Shown: positions 1-5,567, counted from the stretch's first letter. The stretch is DNA of 5,692 bases from Spirochaetota bacterium (GCA_018817865.1 JAHITG010000177.1:1-5692), one strand, 5' to 3'. Numbers and translations are program-made. The notes: generated from the sequence alone by a model not told the origin.

Positions 1-71
1 AATTGGTTATACGATCTGATAAGGCCATGTATAAAGCAAAAGAGAACGGCCGGAACCGGGTCGAGATATAA
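1..71 (+). CDS. C-terminal end of a GGDEF-domain protein (diguanylate cyclase family), 5'-truncated by the window
   Basis: Reading from base 3 gives 22 codons and a TAA at 69-71. The peptide contains SDKAMYKAKENGRNRV, the closing signature of GGDEF domains (consensus like ADKALYRAKExGRNRV), followed by only two residues, so the domain ends the protein. GGDEF proteins make cyclic di-GMP from two GTP. The catalytic GG[DE]EF loop and any N-terminal sensor lie outside the window, so whether this copy is active, and where it sits in the cell, cannot be judged. The next gene starts 25 bp downstream with no terminator between, so the two may be cotranscribed. The family call is firm despite the short length; activity is unknown. 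Confidence 0.85.
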   Translation, partial: LVIRSDKAMYKAKENGRNRVEI

Positions 72-96
72 ATACTATAATCAGGAGAATGCATAA

Positions 97-648
97 ATGA
101 AAAATTTTCTGGAACTATGCAAAAAACGCCAAAGTGTGAGATCATATTCAACAAAGAAGATACCGGGCCCTGTTCTGAATAAATGCCTGGAAGCGGCCCG
201 GCTGTCCCCTTCGGCTGAGAACACCCAGCCCTGGAGGTTCGCAGTCATTGACAAAGAACCCCTCCTTTTAAAAGTAAAGGAGACCGCGTTCAGCAATATC
301 TATTTTCCAAACAAATGGGCAAAGACCGCGCCTGTGATAGTGGTGATACTGGCACGGGTGGATATCAAGACAAAGATGATAGGCCCTGTATGGCTGAAAC
401 TGGACTACTATCTCTTTGATATAGGGATCGCTGCCCAGCACATGGTGCTGGAAGCCGAGGATAACGGGATCGGCAGCTGTTACCTTGGGTGGTTTAACTT
501 TGCAGGGGTAAAAAAACTGCTGAAGATCCCGAAAAAATATAAATTAATAGGTCTCCTGGCAATGGGTTATCCGGATAAAAAAAATAAACTGCGCCCGAAA
601 AAACGGAAAAACATGTCCGATATTGTCTGGTTCAATGAGATCAAATAG
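97..648 (+). CDS. Nitroreductase-family FMN-dependent oxidoreductase
   Basis: The protein is 183 residues, typical of the short nitroreductase-fold flavoproteins, which act as homodimers in the cytosol and reduce nitro, quinone or other electron-poor substrates with NAD(P)H. Visible motifs in order: RQSVRSY at 11-17, the N-terminal arginines that bind the FMN phosphate; SPSAENTQPW at 37-46, the variant of the SPSAxNxQPW flavin-binding signature; a helix DIGIAAQHMVLEAEDNGIGSCYLGWF at about 108-133 (written here as the dimer/active-site region); LLAMGYPD near 153-160; and the usual tail RPKKRKNMSDIVWF. The ATG at 97 is supported by AGGAG at 83-87, nine bases upstream. It lies between a GGDEF gene and an exported TPR gene with short gaps, suggesting an operon. 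The physiological substrate cannot be told; these proteins are often misannotated as nitro-specific. Confidence 0.93.
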   Translation: MKNFLELCKKRQSVRSYSTKKIPGPVLNKCLEAARLSPSAENTQPWRFAVIDKEPLLLKVKETAFSNIYFPNKWAKTAPVIVVILARVDIKTKMIGPVWLKLDYYLFDIGIAAQHMVLEAEDNGIGSCYLGWFNFAGVKKLLKIPKKYKLIGLLAMGYPDKKNKLRPKKRKNMSDIVWFNEIK

Positions 649-686
649 GTTTAATATAAAGATCTAAAAATATTAAGGAGGAAAAT

Positions 687-1466
687 ATGAAGCGATCACT
701 TTTACTTATTCTATTTGCTGTGCTTATTCTTAATCTCTCATTCCCAAACCTTCATGCGCAGAGCGCGAAGGATCTTCTCCAACAGGCTGATGATAAATTT
801 GATGCATTGCAGTATAAATCAGCTATTATTCTTTACGGGGACGTACTTAAGAAAGACCCGGCCAATTACAGGGCACTCTGGCGGACTGCCCATGCGTATG
901 CGAACAGAGGCGTTGTCCTTCTGGGCAAAGATGCTGATGACGATGTGATCGAGGCCTTATATCTGAAAGGGGCTTCTTTTGCCAAAAAAGCGATCAAAGT
1001 CAAACCTGACGGGGCAGATGGACATGCCCTGTTATCCGTATGCGAGGGCCGGTTGGCCATGTTCGCGGGCGGTAAAAGAAAAGTGGAATTATCCAAAAAT
1101 GTCCAGAAAGAGGCTCTTTTGGCGATAAAATATGACCCCAAACATGACGGAGCTCTTCATGTACTGGGTGTATGGCACCGTGAAGTAGCCACACTGGGCG
1201 GAATGCTGAAATTCTTTGCAAAAGTCCTTTACGGAGGCCTGCCTGATGCCAGTTTAAAAGAGGCTATTGCATATATGAAAAAATCCGTGGCCATTGCCCC
1301 GGATAACCTCGAACACCACCTGGACCTGGGTAAATGCTATGAAGAGAATGACCAGGAAGACCTGGCCATGAAAGAGTATAAAACAGTATTATCCCTGCCG
1401 AACAAAGAGGCGCATGACAAGGATATAAAAAAAGAAGCAAAAGAACTGATCGAAGACCTGGAATAA
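687..1466 (+). CDS. Exported TPR-repeat protein resembling the RMDN (regulator of microtubule dynamics) family
   Basis: The protein is 259 residues. Residues 1-24 form a signal peptide: MKR, a long leucine-rich hydrophobic core, and a likely signal peptidase I site after LHA. No lipobox cysteine follows, so a soluble periplasmic protein is inferred. The mature part is helical and TPR-like: repeats near 28-61 (ending KKDP), about 92-110 (ending VKPD), 137-152 (ending KYDP), and 187-206 (ending IAPD), then LGKCYEENDQEDLAMKEYKTVL. The segment from HVLGVWHREVATL (158-170) through the YGGLP turn and LGKCY to the charged tail recalls RMDN proteins, bacterial relatives of which are usually uncharacterised. 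TPRs bind proteins; no catalytic motif is seen. AAGGAGG at 675-681, five bases before the ATG, fixes the start. The 38-bp gap to the nitroreductase gene suggests cotranscription. Confidence 0.85.
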   Translation: MKRSLLLILFAVLILNLSFPNLHAQSAKDLLQQADDKFDALQYKSAIILYGDVLKKDPANYRALWRTAHAYANRGVVLLGKDADDDVIEALYLKGASFAKKAIKVKPDGADGHALLSVCEGRLAMFAGGKRKVELSKNVQKEALLAIKYDPKHDGALHVLGVWHREVATLGGMLKFFAKVLYGGLPDASLKEAIAYMKKSVAIAPDNLEHHLDLGKCYEENDQEDLAMKEYKTVLSLPNKEAHDKDIKKEAKELIEDLE

Positions 1467-1480
1467 CATTTAATTTTTTA

Positions 1481-1508
1481 GTAGGGACAAGGCATGCCTT
1501 GTCCCTAC
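1481..1508. repeat. Perfect 28-nt palindrome, GTAG-type REP-like element
   Basis: GTAGGGACAAGGCA is followed directly by its exact reverse complement, giving two 14-nt arms. It begins 15 bp after the TPR gene stop. It opens with GTAG, the tetranucleotide that heads many bacterial REP sequences mobilised by RAYT (Y1) transposases. As RNA it would form a stem of about 12 bp with a tetraloop at the 3' end of the upstream transcript. No T-run follows, so it is more likely an mRNA-end stabiliser or a mobile repeat than a canonical terminator. Confidence 0.8.
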
Positions 1509-1529
1509 ATTAATCTCTCCCCTTTTCTC

Positions 1530-1554
1530 ACCACAGAGGCACAGAGTCACAGAG
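1530..1554 (+). repeat. CACAGAG-type dispersed repeat, forward copy 1
   Basis: The element reads ACCACAGAG then N-CACAGAG twice: three heptamers with an 8-bp period, followed by an A-tract. It matches the reverse complement of the last copy at 1974-1998 at 23 of 25 positions. The two therefore bracket about 470 bp as inverted repeats. Confidence 0.85.
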
Positions 1555-1589
1555 AAAAAAAATAATAATTGAAAAAAATAATGTAATAA

Positions 1590-1620
1590 GGGGCTTTACC
1601 CTACGGGCACAGGTAGCCCC
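1590..1620. repeat. Bulged GC-rich hairpin
   Basis: GGGGCT (1590-1595) pairs with AGCCCC (1615-1620), and ACC (1598-1600) with GGT (1612-1614), across a TT bulge and an 11-nt loop. The loop side also holds CTAC (1601-1604) and the 3' arm holds GTAG (1613-1616), so it may be a decayed relative of the GTAG elements. No good U-run follows, so I do not call it a terminator. Confidence 0.55.
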
Positions 1621-1647
1621 GCCTTTTACTTCACGAAATCCCCAACA

Positions 1648-1680
1648 TGTCATCCCCCGGCTTGACCGAGGAATCCATTC
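1648..1680. repeat. TGTCATCCCC-type dispersed hairpin repeat, copy 1
   Basis: The element starts TGTCATCCCCC and ends GAGGAATCCATTC. Its centre is CCCCGG-CTTGA-CCGAGG, a six-base stem with one C/A mismatch. It belongs to the widespread class of TCATYCCC...GGRATCC intergenic palindromes seen in many bacterial genomes. A second element with the same TGTCATCCCC start lies downstream of mutS at 4791. Confidence 0.65.
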
Positions 1681-1683
1681 CTT

Positions 1684-1707
1684 TAACCACAAAGATTATA
1701 AAGAAAA
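1684..1707 (+). repeat. CACAAAG-type dispersed repeat, forward copy
   Basis: AACCACAAAG is followed by ATTATAAAG and an A-tract. It is a sister of the CACAGAG family (G to A in the heptamer). It matches the reverse complement of 1824-1845 at about 19 of 22 positions. Confidence 0.6.
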
Positions 1708-1714
1708 AATCAAT

Positions 1715-1739
1715 ACCACAGAGGCTCAGAGTCACAGAG
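1715..1739 (+). repeat. CACAGAG-type dispersed repeat, forward copy 2
   Basis: ACCACAGAG-GCTCAGAG-TCACAGAG followed by A8. It differs from forward copy 1 by one base (CTCAGAG for CACAGAG in the middle unit). It can pair with the inverted copy at 1863-1887 at 22 of 25 positions, with the adjoining A-tract and T-tract extending the potential stem. Confidence 0.85.
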
Positions 1740-1804
1740 AAAAAAAATTAAAAATAAAAAAATAAAAAAATTAAAAATATTAATAATTTTAATTCTTTAT
1801 TTGT

Positions 1805-1844
1805 CTCTTTGTTCTTTGTTTTATTTTCTTTGTATTCTTTGTGG
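1805..1844 (-). repeat. CACAAAG-type repeat, inverted copies
   Basis: The + strand carries successive CTTTGT words ending in CTTTGTGG, the reverse complement of the CCACAAAG repeat seen at 1684-1707. Spacing between the CTTTG words is roughly 7-9 bp but irregular. It forms part of the pyrimidine-rich half of the region. Confidence 0.6.
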
Positions 1845-1859
1845 CTCCTTTTTTGTTTT

Positions 1860-1998
1860 TTCCTCTGTGCCTCTGTGTCTCTGTGGTTTTTCTCCTTTCT
1901 TTTTGTTCTTCAGGCTATTCCTCTGTGCTTCTGTGGTTTTTCTCCTTTTTTCTTTTTGTTCTTCAGGCTATTCCTCTGTGCCTCTGTGTCTCTGTGGT
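1860..1998 (-). repeat. Three tandem inverted copies of the CACAGAG repeat with a conserved linker
   Basis: On the + strand, blocks of CTCTGTG heptamers lie at 1863-1887, 1921-1937 and 1974-1998. They start 58 and then 53 bp apart. The first two are followed by nearly identical linkers, a T/C-rich tract then TTGTTCTTCAGGCTA, so the tandem unit is heptamer block plus linker. Copy 2 has lost one 8-bp heptamer step and gained three T in the linker; copy 3 has no linker. The block ends 55 bp before the mutS ATG. Confidence 0.9.
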
Positions 1999-2018
1999 AT
2001 TAAAATTTAAAATTTAAT

Positions 2019-2046
2019 TTGAAATAATATTTTTGATCTGTATACT
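2019..2046 (+). promoter_or_regulatory. Candidate sigma70-type promoter of mutS
   Basis: TTGAAA (2019-2024), a 16-bp spacer, then TATACT (2041-2046). Each hexamer matches the consensus at five of six positions. The expected start of transcription is at about 2053, immediately before the ATG at 2054. This agrees with the absence of any Shine-Dalgarno sequence and implies a leaderless or nearly leaderless mRNA. AT-rich context makes chance matches possible. Confidence 0.5.
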
Positions 2047-2053
2047 AAATCCT

Positions 2054-4711
2054 ATGACCACTCAAACCAAAGAAAAACCCATGACTCCCATGGTCAAACA
2101 GTACCACGAGATCAAGAAGAACCACCAGGATACCATCCTCTTCTTCCGGCTGGGTGACTTCTACGAAATGTTCTACGATGACGCTGTAACTGCCTCCAAA
2201 GTGCTGGAGATCACTCTCACGGCACGCAATACCGGTGAACTGAAGAAGATACCCATGTGCGGGTTCCCCTATCATTCGGCAGAGAGCTACATTGCCAAGC
2301 TCATCAGGAACGGGTATAAAGTGGCTATCTGCGAGCAGGTGGAAGACCCGAAACTGGCAAAAAAACTGGTAAAACGGGAGGTCATCGAGATCGTTACCCC
2401 GGGAACTGTGGTAAACCTGAATATGCTTAACCAGAAGAGCAATAACTATTTGATGGGCATCTATATTGAGAAGAACATGACCGGATTAAGCGTTATTGAC
2501 CTGTCCACCGGTGAATTTTTAGTGACCGAGAACAGGAACGAGGATTATATCACCTATATTGATAATGAATTAACACGCTTAAGCCCCTCGGAGATCGTTA
2601 TTCCTGAAAAAACACTGGAAGAGGATAAAAAACTGCAGAAACTCTTCACCCATTACCCCACCCTGCTCATCAACAAGTATTATGACTGGGTATTTGAACC
2701 TGCATACGCAAAAAACAAGGTACTGGACCTGTATAAAATAAAGACCATGGAGGGGTTCGGCATTGAGAATAAGCCCCATATCATCGCCTCTGCAGGTGCT
2801 GTTATTCACTATATTCAGGAGACCCAGAAACAGACTATCAGGCACATCGATAACATCAAATTCTATTCCAGCTCTGATTTCATGGAGCTGGACAATGCCA
2901 CTATCAAGAACCTTGAGCTGGTTCTGAACCAGTATGATAACACGGTCAGTTATACCCTCTTTTCCATCCTTGACCATGCAAAGACCCCACAGGGGGCACG
3001 GCTTCTGAAAAAACGGATTTTGGAGCCCTTGACAGACATTACACGCATTAAAAAAAGGTTAGACAAAATTGACTTTTTCTTCTTAAATAACGATATAAAG
3101 GATGATCTGCGCGGGCTGTTAAACAAGATCCATGACATTGAACGGCTGGCTTCACGCATATCCCTCTTCAAGGCTAATCCAAGGGATTTGACCGCATTAA
3201 AGAATTCCCTTGAAAACAGCCTGAAAATTAAGGATCTGTTAAAGACAACCACTGAATTAAATGAGATCATAAAGAGAATACCGGAGCTAAATGATATAAT
3301 CGGATTGATCAGCAAGAGCATAATGGATGAACCGGGTATACAGGTTGGATTCGGACAGGTCATTAAGAAGAACTACAGCAAAGAGCTGGATAAGGTCAGA
3401 TCAGCCCAGACCGAAGGAAAAGAATGGATCGCACAGCTCCAGAAGAAGGAGATCGAGCGGACAGGCATCAATTCCCTTAAGATCAAGTATAACAGGGTTT
3501 TCGGGTACTATCTTGAGGTGACCAAGGCCAACTTAAGCCAGGTGCCGGATGATTACATGCGAAAACAGACTCTGGTCAATGCCGAACGCTTCACTTTTCC
3601 GGCACTCCAGGAATATGAGGAACTGATCGTCTCTGCCAGTGAAAAGATCGCGCAATTAGAAGAGAAGATCTATAAAGAGATCATAATCAAGCTCCAGGAT
3701 GACCTTGCAAAGATCATGGAGACAGGCAAGGCCATTGCCGAGCTGGACTTCTTCTCATCTTTAGCCGAATGTGCCTATATCAACAACTATTCAAAGCCAT
3801 CCATAAACAATAAGGGCATCATAGACATAAAGAACGGCCGTCACCCGGTCATTGAACAGACCGTAAAGGATGAACCGTTCATACCCAATGATATTCTGCT
3901 GGATAATGATGAGAACCGTATCCTGATCATCACAGGACCAAATATGGCAGGTAAATCCACGTTCCTGAGGCAGATCGCACTCATTACCCTTATGGCACAG
4001 ATGGGAAGCTTTATACCTGCTGAAAAGGCCACCATAGGCATTGTGGACAAGATATTCACGCGTATCGGCGCCTCAGACATCATATCCAAGGGCCAGAGCA
4101 CATTCCTTGTGGAGATGAACGAAACAGCCAATATCCTGAATAATGCCACCTCAAAGAGCCTCATTATCATGGATGAGATCGGCAGGGGCACATCCACCTA
4201 TGACGGGCTCTCCATTGCCTGGTCCATTATCGAATATATCTTTGATAAGGCCGTGATAGGAGCTAAGACCCTCTTTGCCACGCATTACCATGAACTGACC
4301 CAGCTGGGTGAAAAGAAAGGCATCAAGAACTACAATATCCTGATCAAAGAATGGAAGGATGACATCATCTTCCTGCGTAAGGTTGCTCCCGGCAGTGCAG
4401 ACAAGAGCTACGGCATACAGGTAGCTCATTTGGCAGGGATACCCCGTGAAGTGATCGACAGGGCCAAGGAGATCCTCTTTGACCTTGAATCCGATAATAT
4501 CAAGGATATCATCATCTCTCAGTCAGCATTACGGGATAAAGACGAGAAACAGCTGGACCTCTTTAAAGTGAATATCATCAATCCCATCGAAGCGGAGATA
4601 TTTAAAACACTGAAAGGCATCAACCTCGACACCCTCACCCCTATTGAAGCGCTCAATATCCTCAATTCGATCAAGGACAAGCTCGAAAAGCTGAAGGAAA
4701 CGAACTCCTAA
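2054..4711 (+). CDS. mutS: DNA mismatch repair ATPase MutS
   Basis: The 885-residue protein is slightly longer than E. coli MutS (853). It binds mismatches and small loops, then recruits MutL and the beta clamp for strand-directed repair in the cytosol. Seen in order: the mismatch-contacting GDFYEMF motif with Phe36 and Glu38, exactly the E. coli positions; connector, lever and clamp domains; Walker A GPNMAGKST at 628-636; Walker B with D707 and E708 in DEIGRGTST; the THYHEL histidine at 744; the helical dimerisation segment SYGIQVAHLAGIP; and QLDLF at 833-837, a consensus beta-clamp-binding motif. I chose ATG 2054 because it keeps Phe36 numbering. An in-frame TTG at 2033 would add seven residues but lies between the promoter hexamers. 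No Shine-Dalgarno sequence is visible. No mutL neighbour is present. A strong terminator follows. Confidence 0.97.
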   Translation: MTTQTKEKPMTPMVKQYHEIKKNHQDTILFFRLGDFYEMFYDDAVTASKVLEITLTARNTGELKKIPMCGFPYHSAESYIAKLIRNGYKVAICEQVEDPKLAKKLVKREVIEIVTPGTVVNLNMLNQKSNNYLMGIYIEKNMTGLSVIDLSTGEFLVTENRNEDYITYIDNELTRLSPSEIVIPEKTLEEDKKLQKLFTHYPTLLINKYYDWVFEPAYAKNKVLDLYKIKTMEGFGIENKPHIIASAGAVIHYIQETQKQTIRHIDNIKFYSSSDFMELDNATIKNLELVLNQYDNTVSYTLFSILDHAKTPQGARLLKKRILEPLTDITRIKKRLDKIDFFFLNNDIKDDLRGLLNKIHDIERLASRISLFKANPRDLTALKNSLENSLKIKDLLKTTTELNEIIKRIPELNDIIGLISKSIMDEPGIQVGFGQVIKKNYSKELDKVRSAQTEGKEWIAQLQKKEIERTGINSLKIKYNRVFGYYLEVTKANLSQVPDDYMRKQTLVNAERFTFPALQEYEELIVSASEKIAQLEEKIYKEIIIKLQDDLAKIMETGKAIAELDFFSSLAECAYINNYSKPSINNKGIIDIKNGRHPVIEQTVKDEPFIPNDILLDNDENRILIITGPNMAGKSTFLRQIALITLMAQMGSFIPAEKATIGIVDKIFTRIGASDIISKGQSTFLVEMNETANILNNATSKSLIIMDEIGRGTSTYDGLSIAWSIIEYIFDKAVIGAKTLFATHYHELTQLGEKKGIKNYNILIKEWKDDIIFLRKVAPGSADKSYGIQVAHLAGIPREVIDRAKEILFDLESDNIKDIIISQSALRDKDEKQLDLFKVNIINPIEAEIFKTLKGINLDTLTPIEALNILNSIKDKLEKLKETNS

Positions 4712-4723
4712 CGCATCACAAAT

Positions 4724-4759
4724 GTAGGCACGGTTTTAACCGTGCTTTTTCTTATTTTT
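4724..4759 (+). terminator. Rho-independent terminator of mutS, preceded by GTAG
   Basis: GCACGGTT (4728-4735) and AACCGTGC (4738-4745) form a stem of seven or eight base pairs with a tight loop, followed by TTTTTCTTATTTTT. It lies 16 bp after the mutS stop. GTAG at 4724-4727 directly precedes the stem, as in the REP-like elements here, so a repeat may have been co-opted as terminator. Confidence 0.85.
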
Positions 4760-4764
4760 AATTG

Positions 4765-4787
4765 GTAGTCGCAGGCTTTAGCCTGCG
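4765..4787. repeat. GTAG-led REP-like hairpin
   Basis: GTAG (4765-4768), one T, then CGCAGGCT-TT-AGCCTGCG (4770-4787), a perfect 8-bp stem with a two-base centre. The layout is the same as at 4724-4745 but the arm sequence is different. TTTTG follows, so it could also serve as a backup terminator. Confidence 0.7.
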
Positions 4788-4790
4788 TTT

Positions 4791-4846
4791 TGTCATCCCC
4801 GAATGTCCCTCGATTAAAACATTCGAGGGCAGGTTTAATCGGGGAT
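4791..4846. repeat. TGTCATCCCC-type repeat, copy 2, with interleaved complementary arms
   Basis: Outer arms ATCCCCGA (4795-4802) and TCGGGGAT (4839-4846) enclose further complementary pairs: CGAATGT (4800-4806) with ACATTCG (4819-4825), CCCTCGA (4807-4813) with TCGAGGG (4823-4829), and CGATTAAA (4811-4818) with TTTAATCG (4834-4841). Several pairings are mutually exclusive or pseudoknot-like. The start TGTCATCCCC matches the repeat at 1648. Confidence 0.75.
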
Positions 4847-4897
4847 CTCATCCTCTTTAAACTCTCCTCCTTAAAATTATACATATATATAAACCTA

Positions 4898-4920
4898 TAA
4901 GGTCACAATTTGTGACCTTA
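4898..4920. promoter_or_regulatory. Perfect palindromic operator candidate upstream of the ORF6N gene
   Basis: The site has two 11-bp arms around one central base; its core at 4900-4918 is AGGTCACAATTTGTGACCT. It lies about 70 bp before the start codon and covers the -35 region of a candidate promoter. The same AGGTCACA-N3-TGTGACCT core recurs inside the gene at 5194-5212, which argues for binding by one specific dimeric protein, most simply the ORF6N product. It is not followed by a T-run, so a terminator is unlikely. Confidence 0.7.
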
Positions 4921-4938
4921 AAAATTAAAAAATTTAAT
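4910..4938 (+). promoter_or_regulatory. Candidate promoter of the ORF6N gene
   Basis: TTGTGA (4910-4915), a 17-bp spacer, then TTTAAT (4933-4938): four and five of six consensus matches. The -35 hexamer lies in the right arm of the palindromic operator, so an occupied operator would block polymerase. The surrounding AT-richness offers other possible -10 boxes down to about 4970. Confidence 0.35.
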
Positions 4939-4989
4939 AGTTTTATTTGTATATAAGATATAGTAATATAAATTTTCGGGAGAATGTTT

Positions 4990-5505
4990 ATGAATGAAAA
5001 TGAAATCATACCTGTAGAGAATATTGCAAGAAAAATTTATTTCATTAGAAAGAAAAAAGTTATGCTGGATTCCGATTTGGCAGAATTATATGGCGTTCAG
5101 ACTAAAGTATTAAATCAAGCTATTAAAAGAAATCTTGATCGCTTTCCTGATGATTTTATGTTTAGACTTACAGAAGAAGAATATAAAAACTTGAGGTCAC
5201 AGATTGTGACCTCAAGACAGGGAAGAGGACAACATAGAAAATATTTTCCATTAGTATTTACAGAACAAGGTGTCGCTATGTTGTCTACTGTCTTGAACAG
5301 TAAAAAAGCCATCCATGTCAATATTCAAATTATGCGGACATTTGTAAAATTAAGAGAAATTCTTTCATCCCACAAGGACCTGGCTGATAAGCTGAAAAAA
5401 TTAGAACAGAAATATGATGATCAATTTAAGACGGTTTTTGAAGCTATTTATCAGCTTATGACTCCCCCTGAAAAGCCTAAACCCAAGATCGGATTTGACT
5501 ATTAA
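4990..5505 (+). CDS. ORF6N-domain DNA-binding protein
   Basis: The 171-residue protein carries the ORF6N domain, a putative DNA-binding module found in phage, plasmid and chromosomal proteins related to KilA-N/Bro-type regulators. Seen: VMLDSDLAELYGV (24-36), NQAIKRNLDRFPDDFMFRLTEEE (about 42-64), LRSQIVTS (68-75), FTEQGVAMLSTVL (90-102) and a central helix up to about residue 124. A charged coiled coil (about 128-158) and a PEKPKPKIGF tail end it, the usual complete length. GGGAG at 4978-4982 is seven bases before ATG 4990 but only one base before the in-frame ATG 4984, so 4990 is preferred. By eye it is AT-richer than mutS, suggesting transfer. Paired palindromes upstream and within suggest autoregulation. 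Its cellular targets are unknown. Confidence 0.92.
   Translation: MNENEIIPVENIARKIYFIRKKKVMLDSDLAELYGVQTKVLNQAIKRNLDRFPDDFMFRLTEEEYKNLRSQIVTSRQGRGQHRKYFPLVFTEQGVAMLSTVLNSKKAIHVNIQIMRTFVKLREILSSHKDLADKLKKLEQKYDDQFKTVFEAIYQLMTPPEKPKPKIGFDY
5190..5216. promoter_or_regulatory. Intragenic palindrome repeating the ORF6N upstream operator
   Basis: CTTGAGGTCACA (5190-5201), a GAT spacer, and the exact reverse complement of the first arm (5205-5216) make a perfect 12-bp-arm palindrome inside codons for NLRSQIVTSR. The 19-bp core differs from the upstream site only in two of its three spacer bases. The centres, 4909 and 5203, are 294 bp apart, 28 turns at 10.5 bp per turn. It is a candidate second operator. 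Confidence 0.6.
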
Positions 5506-5567
5506 TAAAAGTACCTGGTCTTTAGATTTTAGAATTTAAGTAAAAAGTAAAGCAGGTTATCGCTAAA

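Larger units (their letters stand above)
1467..2053. other. Non-coding, repeat-packed intergenic region upstream of mutS
   Basis: The 587 bp contain no credible gene. They hold a GTAG palindrome, a bulged hairpin, a TGTCATCCCC repeat, CACAGAG and CACAAAG repeats in both orientations, an A-rich tract (about 1740-1790) followed by a T/pyrimidine-rich tract (about 1795-1998), and the mutS promoter. Open frames of 64 and 69 codons here are translations of the repeats into Phe/Cys/Leu-rich peptides with no Shine-Dalgarno sequence. The individual elements are listed separately. Confidence 0.85.

Noticed and set aside
1481..1508. The 28-nt palindrome as the rho-independent terminator of the upstream genes
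   Set aside because: The stem is strong but no T-run follows on either strand; a REP-like or mRNA-end stabilising role fits better.
1860..1998. Tandem repeats considered as a CRISPR array
   Set aside because: The spacers are near-identical T/C-rich linkers rather than unique sequences, the heptamer blocks vary in length, and no cas gene is nearby.
1801..2010. Overlapping open frames of 69 and 64 codons rich in Phe, Cys, Leu and Ser
   Set aside because: They translate the tandem CTCTGTG repeat and pyrimidine tract, repeat the same VPLCLCG-like peptide, have no Shine-Dalgarno sequence and are not protein-like.
2033..2053. TTG at 2033 as the mutS start, adding seven residues
   Set aside because: It has no Shine-Dalgarno sequence, lies between the -35 and -10 hexamers of the likely promoter, and ATG 2054 gives standard MutS numbering (Phe36).
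2579..4429. Several minus-strand open frames of 92-137 codons within mutS, and others within the TPR, nitroreductase and ORF6N genes
   Set aside because: They are shadows of well-supported + strand genes and show no recognisable domains.
4984..4989. ATG 4984 as the start of the ORF6N gene
   Set aside because: Only one base separates it from GGGAG; ATG 4990 has the normal seven-base spacing.
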